Shown here piece after piece: positions 35,672 through 46,153 of a DNA stretch of 64,000 nucleotides. Every line of letters begins with the position of its first letter. Within the stretch, counting starts at the first letter, position 1. Under the pieces are notes generated by a model that saw only the letters and a list, made by a program, of their open reading frames with translations, did no database searches and was not told where the DNA came from. Source of the stretch: Amorphophallus konjac. Its lineage: Eukaryota; Streptophyta; Magnoliopsida; Alismatales; Araceae. The position numbers were made by a program, and so were the translations under genes. Location of the stretch: contig JAHNEJ010001963.1 of assembly GCA_022559845.1 (NCBI GenBank), forward strand, positions 117,666-181,665, in the 5' to 3' direction.

Positions 35672-35689
35672 ATCTTGACACGATTACCT

Positions 35690-36725
35690 AGTTTTGCGCC
35701 TTCCTACCCCCACTTTGACAAATATTTCTACACGACATACCTTATTCCGATGATCACATGATATCTCCATATACAAATAGTTTTACTAGGTCTTAGACTC
35801 TCCTCCTATAAAAGGTGGGTCGTGACAGTCTCTCAAGATATGCAAGTAATTACACGTAGCCCTCTTACTCTCTTTCTGGCCACAATTGATGACTTAAACA
35901 TCAATGGGTGTTGGCACCTGCTTATTTTCTCGAATTAATCGGGATCTAGGCAAAATGAATTACTCCTCCCAGCAACCAAAATATTTATCGTGTCAAACGA
36001 TATGACACAACAAACGGGGATCACCCTCGAGCAAATGGCACCATGCCAACCAGTTTCCCGACAGCCAGATCGAATCCGAGGTTCGGGATAACCTGTCGTA
36101 CCAAACGACACTCTGTAAAGATTCAGGGACCACTCTCGAATACTCTGTAAGCGATATCACACCGCCAGGACCTCAACAAACTGTGCTAAACCCGGGGCTC
36201 AGAACAAAGTGGCGTGTCCTACGGCACCCTACAGAGAAGCGGGGGTCACCCCCGACTACCAGACAAACGGCATTATCATGCCGACATCCCAGTTGTTGGG
36301 CCAGCCCAGGACCCGCAGTCACCCATCAGGTCATGCAACGCAAGAAAAAGGCAGGAAACAACTCCCGACAAGTCTTCAACCAGCTGCCTGACACCTACAA
36401 CTCCAACAGCAAGTCATATTTGGACTTCGGAGTCATAAACAGGTGCCGGCCAAGTCGCGGTCCTCCATCAGGATGCAACTGTCCTGAATGTAGTAACCCC
36501 GACGACCGCGTTCAGAACGCGGCATCTTGGTCAACCGCGTTCCAGACGAAGTCCGGACAGATATCAAGCTCGTCTGTCCTGGGTCCAGATTCAAGGGGTC
36601 ACTCTTCTCTCTCTTCACACAGTCGGCCTAAACCCTCAAGCGGGATCCACACCCCAGCACTCCCCCTTCTAAACCCAACTCAACCTGGCCCACCTAAACC
36701 TGGGCCCACATCCAAACGAAAATAA
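35690..36725 (+). other. LTR-like sequence with TATA box, probable old retrotransposon part
   Basis: A TATA motif at 35817-35824 (tataaaag) is followed by a 'tctctcaag...ctcttactctctttctggcc' leader-like stretch and GC-richer sequence, the look of a plant LTR promoter. An open frame at 36183-36725 encodes no recognised domain. No matching second LTR, PBS or target duplication was found in the window. Confidence 0.35.
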
Positions 36726-36759
36726 AAATAAATAAAAGAAAATAGAGATAAGAGAGAGA

Positions 36760-37130
36760 GAAAACCTCCATTCCTCCCACCTAAATCCCCCTTTTACGGG
36801 GGCCAAGCCAAGGTGGGGCCCAACCCTTTCTCTCTCTCTATTCCTCCCACCTAAACCCCCCCTTTATGGGGGCCAAGCCAAGGAACGGGGGCCAAGCCAA
36901 GGTGGGGCCCATCCCTTTCTCTCTCTCCATTCTTCCCACCTAAACCCCCCTTTACGAGGGCCAAGCGAAGGTGGGGCCCAGGCCTTTCTCTCTCCATTCC
37001 TCTCACCTAAACCCCCCCTTTTATGGGCCAAGGTGGGGCCTACCCTTTCTCTCTCTCCATTCTTCCCACATAAACCCCCCCTTTACGGGGGCCAAGCCAA
37101 GGTGGGGATGACCTCCTTTCTCTCTCTCCC
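36760..37130. repeat. Tandem repeat, ~60-90-bp units ('ctaaaccccccctttacgggggccaagcc')
   Basis: About five copies of 'tttctctctctccattcctcccacctaaaccccc' followed by 'ctttacgggggccaagccaaggtggggcc', varying by small indels. Each unit contains a potential hairpin (ccccc-ttta-ggggg). Confidence 0.85.
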
Positions 37131-37159
37131 TTAGGCATTGTGGTTGGAGTCATGTCGTG

Positions 37160-37910
37160 GACTTGCCTTGACGAGGCGTACTAGTCCATTGTCGGTGGAG
37201 ACTTGTTTTGACGAGGCGTGCTAGTCTGATGTTGTTAGAGGCGAGACTCGACGAGACATGCTGGCCTAGTGTTGTTGAGGATCAACCTCGGCAAGGCGTG
37301 TTGACTTGAAGTTGCTGGAGATCAGCCCTCGGTGAGGCGTGTCGACCTGATGTTGCTGCGAGGCGTGTCGACCTAGAGTTGTTGGAGACCTGCCTTGGCG
37401 AGGTATCTTAGTCTGAAGTTGCTGGAGCTGGCCTCGACGGGGCGTGTCGACCTGAAGTTGTTGGACTTTCCTTGGAGAGACGTCTTGGTTTGAAGTTGCT
37501 GGACTTACCCTCGGAGAGGCGTGGTGGCTTGGAATCATCGTTGGCCGACCCTCACGGTGTGATGGCCAGAGGTTGATGCTATCGACTAGGTATAGCAGCG
37601 TAATAGCCGAAGTCGAGGTTGGCAGACCCTTAAGAGTGTGACGACCAGGAGTGATGTTAGACAGATAACCATTGTAGTGTAGAGGATGGTACCTGTTAGT
37701 GTGTCGGTTGACCACCAAGGCATTGTTGAAGATGTTGTGACTGGCTGGCCATGCAGGTGTTATAGCCAGGGGTTGGAATAGACCGGCCCTTGAGGCGTTT
37801 TGGCCTATGTTGATGTAGACCGACCCATGGGGGTATACTGGTCTGATGTTGGTGTAGACCTACCCATGAGGTGTGTTGGTCTGGTGCTGGTGTAGACGTA
37901 GACGCACCTT
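37160..37910. repeat. Degenerate tandem repeat, ~50-bp units ('gaggcgtgtcgacctgaagttgctgga')
   Basis: Roughly eight units in 37160-37530 share 'cgaggcgtg', 'ctagtctga/cgacctga' and 'gttgttgga'. A related second family in 37540-37910 uses 'gaccgacccatgagg...tggtctg...gttggtgtag'. Such arrays are typical of the 3' untranslated regions of Tat-type gypsy elements. Confidence 0.75.
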
Positions 37911-38412
37911 AGCGAGGGCGGGTGTTTGCGATGGGTTTTATCCGACCATCTTATTGTTTTATTTCGTGTGTATATGTACATATGTACATGTATACATGTC
38001 TTATTTCACGCGTCGATCAACCAATTAACTAACTGGTAATTAACTGACTGATTGACGACGCGGGCGTGCCAGTCACATGAGTGACAATTTTATGATGCGC
38101 TCATTCTGACCCGTGTCGGGCGAATGTGAAGTTCGGTCGGGACCAGCAGTCCGCCATACCATAAAGGCTATGGCGTTAATTACATCCCCCACGAGGAGGG
38201 AACACCTTTGATTAATTGCCGAGATAGCGGGCTGTCGAAGCCGGATTAAAAAAAAGAGCTACATGATGACCATGACGAAGGCGTACGAGATGCATTTATT
38301 TATCATACAAAGGATGCATAGTTCACAGAATTATGGACCCTTGGTACGTGGTGGAGGACATAGGCCCGAAGACCACCAGCGCGCATAGTAGAGATTCCCA
38401 GTGGGGCATAAC
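37911..38412. other. Non-coding sequence left of the chromovirus insertion
   Basis: No gene. It should be contiguous with 48453 onward once the inserted chromovirus is disregarded, because ataac is repeated at the two junctions. Confidence 0.4.
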
Positions 38413-40710
38413 TGATGCGGGACGGACACGGGAGACGACACTATACAGTGCCACCCTCGGACTCTAGATGAAGACGCGACCAACAATACACACCAGGGAG
38501 ACACTAAGCCCGACACTACGAGCTCCTAGTGGCAAAACGTCGCTAACAGAAGTACAAGCTCACTCGGCGTCCCATGCGAGGGAAAGCGTGGATCGTGCGC
38601 GGTTAAGGAACCGGCAGAGTTCAAGGTAGTCAGACTCACTTCCGGACTCGGATCGAGTCGCGGGACGGGTCACTCTCACGCTCACAGCGGTGACATGGAC
38701 ACACGGGCTAGGAACCTACACTCTCGGCAGCGGCCTAAGACCGTATACTAGCTAAGCAATGTAACGCCAAGAAGTTAAGACCTTTACCTCCACGCACCCG
38801 GCGTGGCGAAGACACCCCGGCTGACTTACGGACCCCCGGTTAACATAATTCACAGCAGTACAAAAGGATTCGACCCACTCCACGCAGGGAGGTAAAAGGT
38901 CACATGTGGGCCCCGGGGATCACGCAAATCAGGTTGACAGGCAGCATCTTGATGTCGACTCGACGCGCCGAACTCCGCGTTTTCGTGCTTCCCGAACGGC
39001 GGGTTCTGCGGGCCCGTGGGGCCCACGGATGGCGCTGTCCTCCGGATCTGCGGAGGTGGGTCCCACTATGATGGAGACCCCTGGTGGCGCGCCTCCACGG
39101 ACGGCGGTCGGCCGGAGACACCGATTGGTGGCCGGTCGGGTCCGATCTTCAAGTTGTGGAATGGCTGCCCACGGATTTCAGTTCTGTTTTCCCTGCGCGC
39201 GCTCCGGCGAAAACAGCCGCTGCGGTCGGCCCCGTCGCCGGAATGCGACGAGACCAGCGCCGTTGGAAAGAGGACTCAAAATCCTCCAACCTAGGGCCAG
39301 TGGAATCTTCTGAACCTCTGCGGACCTGGACCTTAACTAATTTTCAATTCTCTGTTACACAGTTCCAGAACTCTCAGATCAGCACCTTAGTTCCCTGTAA
39401 ACGGCCGTTGACCGCCTACTTACAGTGGGATTCAGACATCAAGCTCTTCTTCGAAGTGATAGATATTTAAACCACGAAGCTGGGACAATTTTTGGAATTG
39501 GATTCCGAGGTGGTGGTGATTTGATAGGAATTTTAGAGTGTCTGGTGGTCAGATCTGGGAACTGGCAGAAAGTACTGTAGCTAGGGAAGAACTCGATTTT
39601 TGTAAAATATAAGATGGACTCACAAAAATTCAAGAAAATTTTGGGATAGAGGGGATAGTGGACAGAATGCCCAGTAAAATTGGGCGAACTAACAAAAATC
39701 AAAAAGTGGACCTAAGACTTAAAACGCAGGGCGGGTGGAAATGGAAACAGATAGGAGACAGATCTGGAAACTGGGATTGGACGAAAATAAAAAAATACCA
39801 AATGAGATCTTTATGACCAACCAAAATTCTGAGGACGTGCTGGACACCTCTGGAACATCCAGTAAAATTCCCAGCTCGATCTGAGGCCGTGGCTGAGACT
39901 GAAATTTCGTAGAAGCTGCTGTGGTACTGCGCGGACAGAACTCCGGCGGTGGCGATGGCGGCTCGTGGCGGCGGCGGCGGCGACCGGAACTGATAGGGTG
40001 GAGTCACACCACCAAGAGGCAGCCTTCACAGCTGCAAGGGGGAGAGGGAGAGAGGAAGGGGGCGGCCTAGGCCTGCTCAAGAGATTTTTTTCCAACTTTC
40101 AAATGGCATTAATTGCATAAAATGGGAAATTACAACCTTAAATAGTCTACATCTCACATCCATCCATAGCCATTGGATCTAGGGGATGGGGATGAAGGGC
40201 TAGGATGGCATGTGACACACACACAAAATACAATATAATATTAAAGGGGGGGGCGGCCCTTGGACCAAGGAGAGGGGGGGTGGTGGAAGGTTGAAAATGG
40301 TAGGTGGGAGGTAGGTAGCCTCCTTGGACTTTTTAAGTCCATTGTCCCCCATGTGTTCAAATACAAGTCAACCTTCTAGATGCTCCCATGTGGCATGTTG
40401 ACTGGCCCCACGTGGGACCCTGGGATGAGGTGGCCCAATGGGGTGGGGCCCGGGAGGCCTGTGGGGCCCACGGGGTCCGAAATGCTCGTAAGCCCCTATT
40501 ACACTCAAAATGGCCAACCGGACGTAACGAAATAAATGCAAATTAAACACACATAAAGTCTAACTGAATATAATAAATGGGGAAGCTCAAGGCGGAGTCT
40601 CCAGGCTGTCTCCGAGCCAGATGGATGCTGTGGTGGCTCGTGTCGTGCTCCGCGTGCGGTACCGGTGGCTCGGCGTGTCGTGCCGATCGACTGCTCGGGT
40701 GTCCGCACCA
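38413..40710 (-). repeat. 3' LTR of the chromovirus
   Basis: 2298 bp, starting tgatgcggg and ending ccgcacca on the plus strand. It is near identical to 46154-48452; differences seen lie near 38483 (A/G), 39641 (T/G) and a G run near 40246. The gag-pol ORF runs about 40 codons into it. The 135-codon plus-strand frame at 38906-39313 recurs in the other LTR and is not supported as a gene. Confidence 0.95.
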
Positions 40711-43700
40711 ATTCTCCCCGGGTGGGAGAAACTCGACCCTGTCGAGTAAGGGTCTGCATCGCTCCTGTATCGCTCCAAAAGGTCCGGATCGATCCGCTGC
40801 AACTCGCCATGTGTGATCCAAGTGTCCTCAGTAGCGGGCCGTCCTCTCCATCGCACTAGGTAGCGCGGGTAAGATCCACTCCTGGTAACTGTCACCTGCT
40901 CGTCCAGTATACGATCTATATGCTCACGCTGCCGTGAAAAAGGGGCTGGAGGTGGAAGTGGACACTCAGGTGTGGGATCACTCTCAAGGGGAGGAGATGG
41001 CTCAAAAGGCTCACTAGGGATCACCGCTGGGTCCCTATATGCAACAAGATCCGATACATTGAAGGTAGAGCTTATACCATATTCCTCGGGCAGGTCCACA
41101 ACATACGCATTGGATCCAACGCGTTTCAACACTCTAAAGGGACCGGCTCCGCGAGCTTGCAACTTCTTAACGGTTCCAGAGGGAAACCGTTCAGGTCTTA
41201 CCCTGATCATGACGTATTCGCCCTCCTGGAACTCTCGGTGGTGTCGGTGGGCATCGGCTAACTCCTTGTACCGTGCATTGCTGGCCTCAATGTGACGACG
41301 GATGTCGTCATGCAAACTCCTAACATGCCTAGCAAACGACTCGGCCGACTCCGACACTCTAGCATGGACAGGCATGGGGACAAGGTCAACGGGTTTCCTA
41401 GGCCTACGACCTGTGACAATCTCAAATGGACTCATGCCAGTAGACCTATTCACCGAATCATTATATGCAAACTCAGCCATAGGTAGAATGAGATCCCAAT
41501 CCCCAATGCGGTCCCTAACAAGACATCTCAAAAGATCACCCAGACTCCTATTGACCACCTCGGTCTGACCATCTGTCTGGGGATGGTATGCAGTGGAAAA
41601 CTTGAGGTGCGTACCCATCATATGCCATAGTGTCTTCCAAAAATAGGAAGTGAACCTAACATCACGGTCAGACACTATAGTGCGAGGCAACCCGAACTTG
41701 CACACCACATGAGTAAGGAATAGGCGGGCTACCCTAGAAGCATCCGAAGTCTTCGAGCAAGGGATAAAGAGGGCCATCTTCGAGAAACGGTCAACAACAA
41801 CATAGACCGAGTCATGCTTCCTAGAAGTACGTGGCAATCCCAAAACAAAATCCATGCTAACATCCTGCCACGGTGCATCAGGCACGGGAAGAGGCGTATA
41901 AAGGCCCGAGCTTTGCTTCTTCATCTTGGCCGTAGCACATGTACGACACTGAGCCACGATGTTAGCAACATCGCGCTTCAAGCTCGGCCAATAAAATCGA
42001 TGCTCCACTGCCTCAATAGTCTTGTTCCGACCAAAGTGGCCGGCTAGACCTCCCGCATGTAGTTCCCACACTAAGAAATCTCGAACCGAAGTTCGGGGAA
42101 CACATAGCCTGCTACCTCGAAAGAGGTAACCCTCCTGAAGCACATACTCATCAAGGTCTCTCGAGGGTCCGGCCTGGAGAGTGGTAAAAATCTGACCGAA
42201 GTCAGGACAATCAACATAGGCCTCCTTCATCTTCTCTAACCCTATGACCTCGGCACTCATGGTGGTAAGCAAGCATGCTCGCCGACTCAAGGCATCAGCC
42301 ACCTTGTTCTCCACTCCAGCCTTATGTTTAAGCACAAAGGTGAACTGCTGGAGATACTCAACCCAACGACTATGACGCGAGTTAAGCTTCTTTTGCGAAT
42401 GGAGGTACCTCAATGCCTCGTGATCGGAGTATAGGACAAACTCCTGATGTAAAAGATAGTGCCTCCAATGCCTAAGAGCCTGAACAACTGCGTAGAATTC
42501 TTTATCATATGTGGAATATCGCAGTTTCGCGTCATTCAGCTTCTCGCTGAAATATGCGATCGGGTGGGACTCCTGACTCAAAACTCCTCCTATCCCAACA
42601 CCCGACGCATCACAACAGACCTCAAACACCTTCGAGAAATCAGGCAATCGAAGGATAGGTGTTTGAGTCATGCGCTCCTTGATATCCTTGAAGGCGGCAG
42701 ATGCGGCCTTCGTCCATACAAATGTGCCCTTACGGATGCAATCCGTGATCGGGGCAGTGACGGAGCTAAATCCGCGGATAAAGCGACGATAGAATGTCGC
42801 AAGACCATGAAAGCTGCGGACGTCATGAACTGTACGGGGTTCCGGCCACTCAACAATGGCCCGGACCTTCTCCGGATCGGCGGAGACCCCAGTACTAGAC
42901 ACAATGAAACCCAAGAAGGTAAGCTGAGATGTCATGAAGGCACACTTCTGTGGGTTCGCAAACAACTGCTCTCGCCGAAGAAGTAGACAGACCTGCCGAA
43001 GGTGGTCTAAGTGGTCCCCTGTGGTGCGGCTATAGATAAGGATATCATCAAAATACACCACTACAAAGACTCCAATGAAAGGTCGAAGGACCTGAGTCAT
43101 GAGCCGCATGAAAGTGCTAGGGGCATTGGTCAACCCAAAAGGCATGACCAACCACTCATATAGACCGTCCTTGGTTTTGAAAGCGGTCTTCCACTCATCA
43201 CCTGGCCTAATCCTCACCTGATGGTAGCCACTCTTAAGATCAATCTTCGAAAAGATAGTGGCACCTGCCATCATGTCCAGCATGTCATCCAGGCGGGGAA
43301 TAGGGAACCTGTACTTCACGGTGATTTTGTTGATGGCACGACTATCAATGCACATTCTCCACGTGCCATCCTTCTTCGGGGCGAGTAACGCGGGTACAGC
43401 ACATGGACTCATGCTGTCCCGAACAGACCCTCTCTGCACTAACTCATCGACCTGCCGTTTAAGCTCGGCATGCTCCGTGGGACTCATGCGATAATGAGGA
43501 AGATTGGGCAAAGAAGAGCCCGGAACAAGGTCGATGGCATGCTGAATATCCCGCATAGGTGGGAGTCCCTCGGGAAGCTCATCGGGGAATACATCAGCAT
43601 ACTCCTGCAGAATGGGAACAACCTCGGGTGGGAGCTCACCCTCGGAGTCCCGCTCCACCTCTCGGACCGTAATGGCAAACACCGGACAGCCCTGACTAAG

Positions 43701-45785
43701 CTCCTGCTCCATTTCCCGGGAGCTAATCATCATCAATCTCCTGGTCGAGGGCTCTCCTGGGCCAGAGGTAACGGTCATAGTCCGAGCGGGGGATGGGGTA
43801 CTGGGCCCGGGTACGGAAGGCTTTGGAGTACTAGGGCCAGTAGGACCCCGGACCGATGGGCTCCTGGGCCGAACGGGTTGGAGGGTGACCCGCTGACCAT
43901 CGTGGTCGAAGGTACAGGTGTTCGACCGACCATGGAGTGTAGCATCTCGGTCGAATAACCACGGCCTACCAAGAATGATACTTCCCACTTCCATGGGGAG
44001 AACATCACACCAGATCTCGTCACGGTAGGAGTGGAGCTGCAGCGGGACCAAGCACCGCAGCCTGACCGAAATGGAAGTGGTATCCACCCATGATACCTGA
44101 TAGGGACAAGGATGGTCTACGGGTGTGAGACCAAGACGAGTGACAGCGCTCGTGGAGATTGCATTGATGCAACTCCCGCTATCGATGACCACCTTGCAAA
44201 TCTGCTTTCCCAGCCTACAGAATACATGAAGGATAGTGGTCCGACGCCAGTCATCACTGACCTGTGGCTGGGTGAGGATACATCTGACGACCCCCACGTG
44301 GGTATCGTCCGACTGCTGGGCATCTTGGGCTTCACCTCCCATCTCGTAGTACTCGTCAGCTAACTCTTCATCTGCCTCATAGCTGACTAACTCTAGGCCC
44401 GCAGGGGTGGTATCCTCGGCCTGTGTGTCCCCAATGTGAAGAGATGGGCGGGTGGGACACTGGTTGGCGAAATGGCCAAACCCATTGCAGCGATAACACT
44501 GCTGCCGTGATCCACTAGGCTCCCCAATCATAGGTCCTTTACCTTTATCCTCCCGACGGATAGGAGGCGTAGGCAACAAAGGACGTGCGGGTGGTGCGGG
44601 TGCCGGGGGACGGGCTATGGGTGGGGCCGTAAGATGCTGGGGACGAGGAAGGTCCCTCGGGGGTGGAGGGCGAGGCCTAGGAGCAAAGGGCTCGTGGCGA
44701 GCGGGCTCCTGAGGTCGAGCCATGGGGGCCCTCGGATATGTGCCAGATGAGCCACGGGACTCGACACTACGAAGGGGAAAGGAGCCCAACCGATGGGGTG
44801 ACTCGAACTCGGCCTCGAACTGCTCCAATTCGAGAGCAATCTGATATGCCTGCTCCAAAGTGGTGGCATTGCGGCGAAAGAGTTCATATTGATAATTAGG
44901 CCGCAAACCTCTCCGAAAGCGGGATATCGTCATGGTGCTCTCTTCCGTGACCCCGCACCGCAAATAATACTCATCGAACTCGGCGGTGTACTCGGTCACG
45001 GATCGGTTCCCTTGGGAGATGCTTTGCCACTTGTCTATAAGACGTTGGCGATATGAGGCAGGAAGGTACTTCTCCCTCAATTTGAGTTTCATATCATCCC
45101 AGGTACCGATTTGGGGTTGACGTCGCTGGTTGAGCAGGCTCTCCACATTGATCCAATAAGTTTGGGCCTGCCCTTGCAGCTTCATCTTCGCATATCGGAC
45201 TCTTCGGTGGTCCGTCATCTCAAACCACTCGAAGTACCGGTCCATACCGGCCTCCCAATCTAGATACACCCTAGGGTCCAAGGACCCGCTAAAAGTGGGA
45301 GGGTCCGCACGCACACCCCTAAGAATGCGGTCGTCATCCTCGTCATCACGATTCCGTCGTTGATGACGACGACCGTTACCCCCGTGATCATTGTCGGAGG
45401 CATAATCATCCACTATAGGCGCCTGTTGCCTCCCGACATCCTCTACCTGAGCCCTTGGCACAGCGGGTTGCTGCACCGGCTCTTGTTGGCCGTTCGTCGG
45501 CGCGGGTTGCGCCGCTACTGGGCCCCTCTCTAGGACGGCAATCCTCCCAACAAGGCCTTGAATGGACTGCTCCGAAACCCCGGCCCGATCCTCGAGGACC
45601 TTCATCCTCCCTTCTAGACGCGTCCCTATGCCATCCATACGCGTACTAAGACCATCCATACGCGTGTCTAAACGATCCATGATGGCCCGGAACATCTCGG
45701 CCGTGGAAGACTCATCGGAACTACGGGCTCGGGAGTCCGCCATAGGTGGTGGTGGCGAGTATTGGGTGCCTCGACGGGTGGGCAT
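40587..45785 (-). CDS. Gag-Pol polyprotein of the chromovirus, intact 1732 aa
   Basis: One uninterrupted frame from the ATG at 45785 encodes all replication functions. Domains by approximate residue: coiled-coil-like N terminus (25-90); gag (~160-330, WEAGMDRYFEWF, TAEFDEYYLRCG); CCHC knuckle CYRCNGFGHFANQC (~430); aspartic protease VIDSGSCINA (~535); reverse transcriptase with YFDDILIYS (~912); RNase H (~1050-1130, CDASGVGIGG); integrase zinc finger H-H-C-C (~1245-1290) and DDE core (DFVLGLPRT, VSDRDVRF, DGQTEVVNRS); chromodomain (~1617-1665, IDRILDEQV, YLVRWRGRPATEDTW). The chromodomain is thought to target integration to methylated histone marks. The last ~40 codons lie in the 3' LTR, past the polypurine tract. 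Confidence 0.96.
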   Translation of the reverse strand: MPTRRGTQYSPPPPMADSRARSSDESSTAEMFRAIMDRLDTRMDGLSTRMDGIGTRLEGRMKVLEDRAGVSEQSIQGLVGRIAVLERGPVAAQPAPTNGQQEPVQQPAVPRAQVEDVGRQQAPIVDDYASDNDHGGNGRRHQRRNRDDEDDDRILRGVRADPPTFSGSLDPRVYLDWEAGMDRYFEWFEMTDHRRVRYAKMKLQGQAQTYWINVESLLNQRRQPQIGTWDDMKLKLREKYLPASYRQRLIDKWQSISQGNRSVTEYTAEFDEYYLRCGVTEESTMTISRFRRGLRPNYQYELFRRNATTLEQAYQIALELEQFEAEFESPHRLGSFPLRSVESRGSSGTYPRAPMARPQEPARHEPFAPRPRPPPPRDLPRPQHLTAPPIARPPAPAPPARPLLPTPPIRREDKGKGPMIGEPSGSRQQCYRCNGFGHFANQCPTRPSLHIGDTQAEDTTPAGLELVSYEADEELADEYYEMGGEAQDAQQSDDTHVGVVRCILTQPQVSDDWRRTTILHVFCRLGKQICKVVIDSGSCINAISTSAVTRLGLTPVDHPCPYQVSWVDTTSISVRLRCLVPLQLHSYRDEIWCDVLPMEVGSIILGRPWLFDRDATLHGRSNTCTFDHDGQRVTLQPVRPRSPSVRGPTGPSTPKPSVPGPSTPSPARTMTVTSGPGEPSTRRLMMISSREMEQELSQGCPVFAITVREVERDSEGELPPEVVPILQEYADVFPDELPEGLPPMRDIQHAIDLVPGSSLPNLPHYRMSPTEHAELKRQVDELVQRGSVRDSMSPCAVPALLAPKKDGTWRMCIDSRAINKITVKYRFPIPRLDDMLDMMAGATIFSKIDLKSGYHQVRIRPGDEWKTAFKTKDGLYEWLVMPFGLTNAPSTFMRLMTQVLRPFIGVFVVVYFDDILIYSRTTGDHLDHLRQVCLLLRREQLFANPQKCAFMTSQLTFLGFIVSSTGVSADPEKVRAIVEWPEPRTVHDVRSFHGLATFYRRFIRGFSSVTAPITDCIRKGTFVWTKAASAAFKDIKERMTQTPILRLPDFSKVFEVCCDASGVGIGGVLSQESHPIAYFSEKLNDAKLRYSTYDKEFYAVVQALRHWRHYLLHQEFVLYSDHEALRYLHSQKKLNSRHSRWVEYLQQFTFVLKHKAGVENKVADALSRRACLLTTMSAEVIGLEKMKEAYVDCPDFGQIFTTLQAGPSRDLDEYVLQEGYLFRGSRLCVPRTSVRDFLVWELHAGGLAGHFGRNKTIEAVEHRFYWPSLKRDVANIVAQCRTCATAKMKKQSSGLYTPLPVPDAPWQDVSMDFVLGLPRTSRKHDSVYVVVDRFSKMALFIPCSKTSDASRVARLFLTHVVCKFGLPRTIVSDRDVRFTSYFWKTLWHMMGTHLKFSTAYHPQTDGQTEVVNRSLGDLLRCLVRDRIGDWDLILPMAEFAYNDSVNRSTGMSPFEIVTGRRPRKPVDLVPMPVHARVSESAESFARHVRSLHDDIRRHIEASNARYKELADAHRHHREFQEGEYVMIRVRPERFPSGTVKKLQARGAGPFRVLKRVGSNAYVVDLPEEYGISSTFNVSDLVAYRDPAVIPSEPFEPSPPLESDPTPECPLPPPAPFSRQREHIDRILDEQVTVTRSGSYPRYLVRWRGRPATEDTWITHGELQRIDPDLLERYRSDADPYSTGSSFSHPGRIGADTRAVDRHDTPSHRYRTRSTTRATTASIWLGDSLETPP
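40711..40725 (-). promoter_or_regulatory. Polypurine tract of the chromovirus
   Basis: On the minus strand, cccggggagaat abuts the start of the 3' LTR. It primes plus-strand DNA synthesis and is embedded in the coding sequence, since the polyprotein frame continues through it. Confidence 0.75.
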
Positions 45786-46138
45786 GCAAAGACGTACGGA
45801 CTAGGTGACAACGACCGACTAATGCAAACACACTAAATGATACACTTAGACCTAATTGCAATTTGAAAACACTCCTTTTTGGTATTTTGAAAGAATGCAA
45901 TTTAAAACACTTTTTTTTTGTTTTGAAAAGAATGAGACTCGACTACACCCTAGACACGGCCAAGACTCGGTACGCGGCGGAGGTAATCGACCCGAAGGTC
46001 ACTCGCGCAAGTGTGTGGTCTTCCCGGTAGGCGAAGCCTAACGGTCGGACAACACCTTTGGATATACCGAGTGAAGGTGTGTGTGGGGTAACCTTAGACT
46101 ATGCAAGACTTATGCAACGACTACCCTAGACTCGACTT
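45786..46138 (-). other. Chromovirus leader between PBS and gag ATG
   Basis: ~350-bp untranslated leader; the packaging signal would be expected here. There is no coding. Confidence 0.6.
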
Positions 46139-46150
46139 GCTCTGATACCA
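46139..46150 (-). promoter_or_regulatory. Primer-binding site of the chromovirus (initiator tRNA-Met)
   Basis: The minus strand reads tggtatcagagc three bases inside the 5' LTR end, complementary to initiator tRNA-Met. Confidence 0.9.
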
Positions 46151-46153
46151 AAC

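Noticed and set aside
38906..39313. 135-codon plus-strand frame, present twice (also 46647-47054)
   Set aside because: It lies wholly in the chromovirus LTRs, antisense to the element, with no recognised domain. Its duplication follows from the LTRs being identical.
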